Origin: Micractinium sp. NFX-FRZ
Lineage: Eukaryota > Chlorophyta > Trebouxiophyceae > Chlorellales > Chlorellaceae
Length of the DNA: 64,000 nucleotides
Direction: 5' to 3'
Assembly (NCBI GenBank): GCA_029339195.1
Contig: JAPTJF010000038.1
Coordinates: 173,057-237,056, forward strand
Shown here: one piece after another, positions 56,201 to 64,000 of the stretch
Numbering within the stretch: the stretch's first letter is position 1
How the letters are laid out: every line of letters begins with the position of its first letter
Notes under the pieces: model-generated
Seen by the model: only the letters and a program-made list of their open reading frames with translations
What the model was told of the DNA's origin: nothing
Databases searched by the model: none
Made by a program: the position numbers and the translations under genes

Positions 56201-59200
56201 GGCGGCAGTGCAGCACCCCCAGCTAATGCTGCCCTCCTCCTGCCCTCTTGCACCCAGGCTGCCGCCTGACCCCCGCCTCCCCACCTTTGCCATGCCCGCC
56301 CCCTGACGCAGTGCCCCGTGGAGTGGGTGGAGGCGGAGCACCCCCTGTTCCTGCTCTACACCTCTGGGTCCACTGGCAAGCCCAAGGGCGTGGTGCACGC
56401 CACAGGTGAGCCAGCTGGCACGTTATAATAAGTTTGGGCATAAGGGATGACATGGCACGATGGTGGGTTTCGTTCTCGCTGCCCCTGTTCTGCTCTGCCC
56501 TCACTGACCACTTGCAATGAATCGATCGACAGGAACAGTCAATTGCCTTGACCTCGTAATCACCGTGCACTCCCCAGGCGGCTTCATGGTGTTTGTGGGC
56601 GCCACCCAGAAGTTCGTGTTTGCCACGCACCCGGGGGACGTCTTCTGGTGCACGGCGGACTGCGGCTGGGTGACAGGCAAGCAAGCACAGGGGGCAGGGG
56701 CTGGGCTGGCAGGGTCAATCAAGCAGGGTGGGGCGGGGCGGGGCGGGGCAGCTGGATCAGGCGGCGTGGTCAGCAGGGCACGTGTGGGTGCCCATCCTTC
56801 TTTCAAACCCAGGACGCCTGCCACTCTCAGGCTTGATCGCCCTGTTGCCTTGTTGCTGCCGACCGTCTTGTGTGCCTCACCTGCCCCGCCCACCTGCCCG
56901 CCCCGCAGGCCACTCCTACCTGACCTACGGCCCGCTGCTGTGCCGGGCAGTGAGCGTGGTGTTTGAGGGGGTGCCCACACACCCGACGCCCGCGCGCTGC
57001 TGGGAGGTGGTGGAGAAGTGAGCGGGCTTGTGAGGGGGCCAAGAAAATGCGCACTTTCCCCTCGTGTGTCGAGAAAGGTGGCCAAGGGCTCTGAAACCAG
57101 AGCAATGCCGCTCCCTGACAGCTGTACCCTGACAGCTGTACCCTGGATCTCTTGCCATGCACTCCGTCCCGCCTCAACCTGCCGCCAACTCATCAGACCG
57201 ACTCTGTTCCTTGCTCTCATGCAGCGCCTCATGTCTTTGCGTTCACCCCTTCCTCTCCCTCGCCCTCCCTCAGGTACCAAGTGAAGCAGTTCTACACCGC
57301 ACCCACCCTCATCCGCTCACTCATGCGCTTCGGGGACGAATGGGTGAGTGGCGAGAGGGTTGCGGCTGTCGCACCGCTCGAGTGCCAGGCTGCCGCCTGG
57401 GCTTGCGGGCTGGTGCACCCTGGCTGCCGCCGTGCCTACTGTGATGCAACGCTGTTTGGCTGCAGTCCCCTACCTGCCGGCCTGCCTGCCGGCATTGCTT
57501 CCCCATGCTGGGCCACACTCCTCCGCCACGGTCACACATCCCACCCGCCCCTACTGTGACACACACATATACACACACCCACGTTGTATTTGCAGGTGCG
57601 CAAGGCAGACCGCTCCTCCCTGCGCGTGCTGGGCTCTGTGGGCGAGCCCATCAACCCCGAGGCCTGGCGCTGGTACCACGACGTAGGTTTGGCGGGGGTT
57701 CGAGGGAGGGGGAGCCGTGGAAAGGGAGCTGGCCGGGGGCGGGGGGGGGGGGGGGGGGGGGGGGGCGCGAGCTGCGGGAGGGGGCTTGCCTGCCTGGGCC
57801 TGCCCCCTCCCGCTTCACCCCACGCCTGGTGGCCTGCTCGCTTCTTTGTTCAAGGGCCTGCCCACTTGAGCACGGTCCCACTTTGGTCTTGGGGCCTTTC
57901 CACCCGGCCTGCTGGACACCTGGATTTACATCCGCCGGCACCGCCTGCCCTGACCCATACCTGCCCCTGCCTGCTTCCCTCTCTCCCCGCAGGTGGTGGG
58001 CGAGGGAAGGTGCTGCGTGGCGGACACATGGTTCCAGACGGAGACGGGCGGGCACATGATTGTGAGCATGCGTGCATGCTGTGCCTGGCGGCCTGCTGCG
58101 CCTGCTGTGCCCCATGCGCCTGCCTGCACTCAGGGTACCACACGCTACAAAATCCGAGGCACGCTGCTCCCACCATCCAGCCCCGTACATCCACCAGGGC
58201 TGCCCTGCCTGGACTCCCCTCTCCCTCGCAGGCCAACCTGCCGGCTGCCTGGCCTGAGAAGCCGGGTTGCGCCACCCTGCCCTTCTTTGGGGTGGTGCCC
58301 GCCATCTGTGATGACAAGGGGAGGGAGCTGGAGGGTGAGGGGGCGTAACATAAAAGGGGGAGGCGAAGGGTGGATGGGGCAAACCAATGGGAAGGGGCAG
58401 AAGAGAGGGATTAGGGCCAGAATGTGTGCATGAAAAAACGCGCCGACATACGAGTGGAGGCGATGGTTTTGTGGAGGCGGTGGGAGCCGGGGAGATGAAG
58501 AGGCACCGTGCCCCCATCCACTGCACCCTTGGCTCACCCACCTTCCCCCCCCCGTCCCCTCGCCCAGGCGAGTGCGAGGGCGTCCTGGTGCTCAAGCAGA
58601 GCTGGCCCTCCTGCATCCGCGGCGTGTTTGGGGACCAGAAGCGGTACGAGGACACCTACTTTGCGCCCTTCCCGGTGAGGGCAGTACGTGCTTGGGGCGC
58701 CCCTTCTCACTGTGTGATGCTGGGCGGTCGGCAAGCAGGCTGCACCGGTGGGAGGGCGGAACGGCGGCACTGCCTTCAGTTGACCCACGCCATTCTCCCC
58801 GCCCCGCCCCTCCTGCCAGGGCTACTTCTTCTCAGGGGACGGCTGCCGGCGCGACGCCGACGGGTTCTACTGGATCACCGGTGAGGGGGCGCACCTGCTT
58901 GCTTATGCTGCTGCGGCGGCGGCTGCTGACTCTGCTGCTGCTGGCTCTGCTGCTGCTGCTGGCGGCTGCCGCTGCTGACTGCTGCTGCTTTTGCTGCTGG
59001 GCTGCGGCTACTGGCTGCTTCTGCTAGCTGCTGGCGCCGCTGCTGCAGCAGCTGCTGCTGGACGTGGCCGCCTGCTGTCAAATTGACAGGTCCCTCCACT
59101 CGCACCACCCCCTTCCGTTACTTCCCCCACCCCCCAACCCACAGGCCGTGTGGACGATGTGATAAATGTGTCAGGCCACCGCATCGGCACCGCCGAGGTG

Positions 59201-60402
59201 GAAAGCGCGCTGGTGCTGCACAAGGCGGTGGCGGAGGCGGCGGTGGTGGGCTACGCCCACCCCGTCAAGGGGCAGGGCATCTGGGCCTATGTGACCCTGA
59301 AGGAGGTGAGGGTGGTGCAGCGGGGCAGTGGATCCAGTGCAGTGGGCGTCAGACGCGGGCGGTGCAGGTATGTGTTGAATGGTAATGGATCAAAAGCAGT
59401 GGGCGGCATGCGACGGGCACTGTTAGCAGCTGGCAGCGCAGGAGTGAGGAAGGCACGGGCATGTGTGATAGAAGTGTGAAGAGCTGAAGCAGGAGCCTGG
59501 TGTCCCAGTATTGAATGCACCTCACCTCTCTTGTCGTCCTTCACCGTATCTCCTCACCACCATATCTGCAGGACCAGCCCTACAGCGAGGCCCTGAAGAA
59601 GGAGCTGGTGGCAATGGTGCGCTCCGAGATTGGCCCCTTTGCGTCGCCCGACGTCATCCACTGGGCGCCCGGCCTGCCCAAGACCCGGTCGGGTGAGCGA
59701 GGCCGTTCGCTGGCCAGGATCAACCAAGGGGAAGGCTGCCAGGTCGCTGACGCAGTGTGGTGCGCCTGCCTGCTGGAGGTGCGCTGTGGTGTCTGTGTGT
59801 GTGCGCCACCTCGACCGCTCTCGCCTGCGCTGGCGTGCCGGCGCGCTCTGCACGTGACGCAGCGCAGCAGCGATCCTCAGGGGGGCCTGCTTTGTTGACG
59901 TAATGCATCATTCCGGCCTGCCCTTCCGGTCTCGCACGCAGGCAAGATCATGCGCCGCATCCTGCGCAAGATAGCGGCCAACAAAATTGACGAGCTGGGG
60001 GACACATCCACGCTGGCAGAGCCCGGGGTGGTGCAGGTGTGCAACATGCAGTGGGGGCACTGCCCTCCCCTGGCGGCTCACTGGTTGGTTGGCTGGGGGG
60101 CAGCATGCCTCGTCGACGTGTAATGTGCTTCTGTTCTACTTTGGGTGTCGGCTGGCTGGTTGACTGGCGTGGCGCCGGTGGCAGGGGGCTTGGGTCTGCT
60201 GAGCGAGCCGGAGCGGGAGTGGGAGACGAAGGGGCACAGCGCTGCAAGCCTGCGCTGCGGCGCTCCTTTTGGTGCGCCACAGCACTGCGTGCGCTGTGCG
60301 CACGTTCCAGGCTCGGCTGCCTGCTGGCATCCCGACTTACATGGGCGCTCCACCTTCCCTCCATCATCCCCCCAGGTGCTGATCGACATGCGGGGCAAGT
60401 GA
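53261..60402 (+). CDS. ACS: Acetyl-CoA synthetase (AMP-forming)
   Basis: Twenty exons close in phase to 703 aa from the ATG at 53261, or 669 aa from the in-frame ATG at 53363 (exon 1 ends 53472; the last exon is 60376-60402). It activates acetate with ATP to acetyl-AMP and then acetyl-CoA. Motifs in order: [19 protein letters not shown], the P-loop [12 protein letters not shown] near 317-328, [43 protein letters not shown] and the catalytic Lys in PKTRSGKIMRR (about 665). These identify it as a true acetyl-CoA synthetase and not another acyl-CoA ligase. The longer N-terminus ([20 protein letters not shown]) is Arg/Ser/Pro-rich and could be a plastid or mitochondrial transit peptide; the shorter form would be cytosolic. 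The intron after 56676 uses a GC donor. Confidence 0.95.
56185..56222 (+). pseudogene. Decayed copy of acetyl-CoA synthetase exon 8 start
   Basis: The first 17 bases, TGCCCCGTGGAGTGGGG against TGCCCCGTGGAGTGGGT, are nearly identical to the real exon 8 start at 56312; the following bases keep GGCGG and GCACCCCC. The copy lies 127 bp upstream and reads CPVEWG before diverging. Confidence 0.75.
57741..57765 (+). repeat. G25 homopolymer
   Basis: Twenty-five consecutive G in an intron of acetyl-CoA synthetase, on the transcribed (RNA-like) strand, so the pre-mRNA would contain it. It may form a quadruplex, and its exact length is uncertain by nature. Confidence 0.9.
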
Positions 60403-61518
60403 GATGCCATACTCACGCTGCCTTGGTGTGGCAGCTGATCGTAATTCTGACCTTTGGAGGAAGGGGGAGAAGTGCGACGGCAATCAGCGGCGTCCTGTGC
60501 CGGCAAGCAGGGGCAGACAGGCGAGCAGGCGGGCGGTGCCTGCCCCACCCTTGTGCCCGGGCACCAGTTTCCTTACCGTGCTACACTTCCGTTTCAGCTA
60601 GCTTCTCCAGTGCTAGTGTATAGTCTCTGCGCTCCTTATTATGGCTCCTGCATGGGCGCCACCGGCCGCGGAGCCGGCAGCAGCGCACCCCAGGGCATTT
60701 GGTTGTTCCAGACATGCCGCTGTTTTCTTTGATGCGGCGCCCTATAGTAATACCATACTGCCAGCAATCCCATACACACAACGTGGACTCTTAGGCTTGC
60801 CCTGGGGCCCCCAACTCCTTTCATATCCTCATAATTTCGGAGAACTCAATGCAACCTCTCATGCGGCATGATACATACACATAAAGGCCCATCCTGAGCG
60901 TTGAAGCTGGCCTTGCATGCCGCGCTGCCGTCGGTGCGCCGCATGTCTCCTTCCCATTCCATTTGTTCAGCCTACACCTGTTTCTCTGTGTGCACGCTTC
61001 AGTTTCAAACATACAGGCACGCCTCTCCATGTGCTCATGCCGCAAATTTGCACCGCTGCTATCCCATCGCACATGCCTTGCTTTGCGACGCAACACGCCC
61101 GTGCTAGCCGGCGAATGGGCACTACAACCCGCCCGCCCCACCCCGCCTTTGCCTGCCCATCGCCACCTGCTAAATGACAGACCCGAGTTTACACATGATG
61201 CGCTGCAAGAGGTTGACACACTCAAAAGGGCGGATGAAATCGCACGTACTGGGAACTGCGCACTCTCCCAGCTGTACAACACATGGGCACAGGGAGGAAG
61301 CAATACAGGTGAGAATGTACATGCTGCAACGCCATGAATGCTGCTCACGCTGCCACTACCGCTGCCGCTGCCGCTCCTGCTGCTGCTGGGCCATCGATTG
61401 GATGAAGGCTGCCCAGCTGTGCGGCAGAATTGCGCCAGCAGTTGAGCCGCGGCGGCAACGAGCGCATCCGGCTTGCCGTGGCACAGGCCAGCAGGCCATG
61501 ATGGCCGGGCGGGGTGCC
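60403..61518. other. Convergent intergenic region, acetyl-CoA synthetase and FAD monooxygenase
   Basis: 1.1 kb without coding exon, less GC-rich than the rest. TTACA at 61189-61193 (TGTAA on the minus strand) lies 326 bp after the monooxygenase stop and is its likely poly(A) signal. No TGTAA was found after the synthetase stop. Confidence 0.65.
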
Positions 61519-64000
61519 TCAGTCCCAACTGAACTTGATATCCGTCAGCCATGCGGTGGCCCATTTGATGACCCACACAGGCATGATGCTGCATGGGGGG
61601 CAGAAGGGGCCGGGCAGGGTAGGGAGGCCAGTGGTGAAGGTGCAGGGGGGGAAGGGGAGTCAGGGAGGCAGCCCCACAAGCGCTGTCCCCACTCTGGCGG
61701 GCCAGCAGCCTGCCCTCAGCCCACCCACCCACCAGACCCGCCCGCACCCAACCGCCAACCCACACCCGCCACCCACACTGGCTGCGTGTTACAGCGTGTA
61801 GCAAAGTGCCCCGCACTCCGACCTCTTGCCCCCGCCCCGCCCTTCCCCACCCGCTGACCCTGCCGCCGTGCCCCCCCCGCCACCTGAACTGCAGGTTGCG
61901 CTTCAGCCGCGCCAGCGCCGTCTCCCCCACCCCGCTCTTGAACGCGGAGACAGAAAAGTCGTGGATTCGGGCGGTGCGCGGCCCGCGGGCGGCCTCAAAG
62001 CTGCGCAGGCAGGCCTCCACCTCTGCCGGGGTGAGCTGAGCAGAGGCGCTGGCAGCTGCAGGGACGGGGCTGGGGCTGGGGCTGGGTCCAGGCTCAGCTG
62101 CGCCGTTGCTGGCGGAGGCAGCGGTGGCGGCGGCTTTGGCGGCGGTCGCGCGGTGCAGGGCCTGAGGGTGCGGAGAGGCAGGGTGGAGGGAGGCAGGGGT
62201 AGGGCACAGCTTCACGACAGGCGTGCCTCGGAACAACAACATTTCGTCCAGTGAGAGCACAGGCACAGAGTGCAGAGGCATGTGCGCAGAGGCACGCGGG
62301 AGGCGGGAGGCAGCGGCGGCGAGCGGGCGGCGCCCACTTAAACTACCGCTGTAGCATTGCAGCACACCGCAACGCCTGCAACCAATGACACGTGATATAT
62401 GCATGTGAATGGGATACTTGTACGTGGATGGCACTCACCACTGCCAGCTCCACAGCGTCCTCGATGCCCTGCCCCGCCCCCTGCCCCAGCGTGGGCAGCA
62501 GCGCGTGCGCCGCATCCCCCACAAGGGTCACGCACCCGGCGCCCCACACCTCCTGCAGGGGAGGGCAGCAGGGGCGGTTGGCAGGGGAGGGGCAGGAGGG
62601 GAGAGCAGCAGGGGAGAGGCGGCAGGGACATTCAGGCACAGGGCAGAGTGACATGCCGCTGCAGACTGCCGAGTGCAGAGTGCATGGTCGTCAGCGGCGG
62701 CCCAGCCGCCCCCAACCCTGGCAAGCCCGTGCAGCACTGCACATGTCAGAGCAACCGGCTCTCCGCTCCACACACGACGCTACATGCCAGCCCCCATGCC
62801 GGCCCAGCTGCTCACCCCTTGCAACCAAGGAGGAATGCTGGGCCCCGTCACCCTCTCACCCTTCCCTTCATCCCCCCCCACACCTTGTTGGGCGGCATGT
62901 GCCACAGCTCCCCCACGTGGATGGCCTCAGCCTCCAGGGCAGCCGCCATGTCAGCAGCAGGGCTGCCATAGTCGCTGCACAGCTCCTGCACACACACACA
63001 CACAGAGGCGAGGGGCAGACAAGGGAGGGCCAGCAGGAATGGGCACGGAGAGGGCAGCAAGACCGGGAAGGGGAGTGCGGCCCTGCCGGCTGCCGCCAGG
63101 CCATGGCCGGACACAGCCAACGCAATGGGCCGTGGCAAACGATGGATGTGAAGAGGGAGGGTGGCGGGTGCGGCCAGGCGGGCAGCTTCAGCAGGGTGCG
63201 CGCTGGGCAGCAAGCAGAGGGCGGGGGGCTGGTGCTCACACAACGAAGTGGGCAGGGCCATCTGACGTTGGGTCACACTGTGGTCACGCCATGTATGTAT
63301 AGAACAATAACACAACCGAGCTCACCTCGAGCTCCTGCTTGGCCTGCTGCGGCGGGATGCCCCTGCTGGCGCCAGCTGGCGCGGGCGTGTAGCGCGCAAA
63401 GCTGGCGTGGGTGGGGGACACCTGGTAGGTGCTGCAGGGGGGGGCAGAGGAGGGGGGAGGGGGAAAGGTGACAACCACATGCTGCCCGGGGGGTTGGCAC
63501 GGCTTCGTTCTCGCACACTCCCTCCCGCCCACCACATGCAGGAGCCGCTGCCACCACACAAGAGGCACCCCACAGCTGCCCAGGCCAGACCGAACCCCCC
63601 TCCACTGCCCAGAGAGGAACCCGTCCTGCCCAGGTCTGAAGAGAAAGCAGCGCCAGCTGCCCAGGGGAGCACCCCCTGCCTGGCCGGAGGGAACACCCCC
63701 TCCACTGCCCAGAGAGGAACCCGCTCCTGCCCAGAGAAGCAACCCCTGATTTCCCAGAGAGGCACCCCCCTCCTGCTCACATGCAGGTTCCGCTGTCGCC
63801 GTAGAAGAAGCGGTTCACATCCCCTCCCAGGGACCGCTTCCACGCCTCCGCGCCGCCTGCATGGATGGGGGAGCGGTGAACCAAGGTAAACCAAAAGTAT
63901 TGTGAGGAGACTCAGGGGAAAGATACATAGAGGCCCCTGGGGGTCACGTCTGCGGCAATGCTGCGTCTTGCATGGCTGTGGCTCTGGCTGTTGCTTTGCT
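61519..64000 (-). CDS. FAD-dependent monooxygenase (UbiH/zeaxanthin-epoxidase-like), 3' part
   Basis: Six exons are inside the window and close in phase: 63856-63781, 63431-63326, 62985-62884, 62552-62439, 62161-61884, 61588-61519. The gene continues beyond 64000, so the N-terminal FAD-binding GxGxxG motif is missing here. The diagnostic second FAD motif is complete: VTLVGDAAHALLPTLGQGAG followed by QGIEDAVELAV (the GD motif of aromatic-ring hydroxylase-type flavoproteins). Upstream are NRFFYGDSGTC and IHVGELWHMPPNK. Downstream is an Ala/Pro/Ser linker, LTPAEVEACLRSFEAARGPR and a C-terminus MPVWVIKWATAWLTDIKFSW. The substrate is unknown; the motif is shared by ubiquinone hydroxylases, zeaxanthin epoxidase and salicylate-hydroxylase-like plant enzymes. 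Confidence 0.85.
63602..63780. repeat. Degenerate tandem repeat in monooxygenase intron
   Basis: Imperfect repeats of a unit with CACTGCCCAGAGAGGAACCC at 63603 and 63702 and shortened versions (CCCAGAGA) at 63729 and 63755. It fills the intron before the exon at 63431 and directly precedes the exon ending at 63781. Confidence 0.75.

Overview
The window looks like nuclear DNA of a green alga, most likely a trebouxiophyte of the Chlorella type. It is GC-rich, genes are split into many short exons by GT-AG introns and a noticeable minority of GC-AG introns, several 3' ends carry the chlorophyte poly(A) signal TGTAA, and a proline-rich cell-wall-type module and a plant-specific DNA ligase 6 architecture are present. 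The lineage is inferred from these traits, not proven. I assembled exons by hand from splice consensus, reading-frame phase and family conservation; for most genes the phases close over the whole model.

Layout, left to right. 17-2238 (+): unrecognised gene, partly resolved. 2466-5885 (+): divergent cyclophilin-like protein. 7064-13387 (+): secreted 1072-residue cysteine-rich GCC2/GCC3 (ephrin-receptor-like) repeat protein in 19 exons. 13827-14767 (-): small unknown protein. 15491-16033 (-): 58-residue Pmp3 membrane protein. 16277-20772 (-): CPA2-type monovalent cation/proton antiporter. 21739-34955 (+): 35-exon DNA ligase 6, an SNM1/Artemis-type nuclease fused to an ATP-dependent DNA ligase. 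35301-36503 (+): MIF/D-dopachrome tautomerase homologue. 37345-40243 (-): GARP (Myb SHLQKYR-type) transcription factor candidate. 42807-47898 (+): secreted polyamine-oxidase-like flavoprotein behind an extensin-like proline-rich stalk. 49376-52371 (-): CBM20 starch-binding, coiled-coil, membrane-anchored protein. 53261-60402 (+): acetyl-CoA synthetase. 61519 to beyond 64000 (-): FAD-dependent monooxygenase, 5' end outside the window.

The genes do not form a pathway. Two links are plausible: Pmp3 and the CPA2 antiporter are both ion/salt homeostasis proteins lying head-to-tail 243 bp apart, and the CBM20 gene and acetyl-CoA synthetase share a divergent promoter region of under 1 kb and both touch carbon storage.

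The most unusual signal is structural. In at least five introns a decayed copy of the beginning of the next exon, usually with its 3' splice site, lies about 75-130 bp upstream of the real exon; other introns carry copies of the preceding exon's end with its 5' splice site. The GARP gene shows the largest case: a duplicated half-domain exon whose phase makes it incompatible with the real one. This 'exon echo' pattern recurs in six independent genes here.
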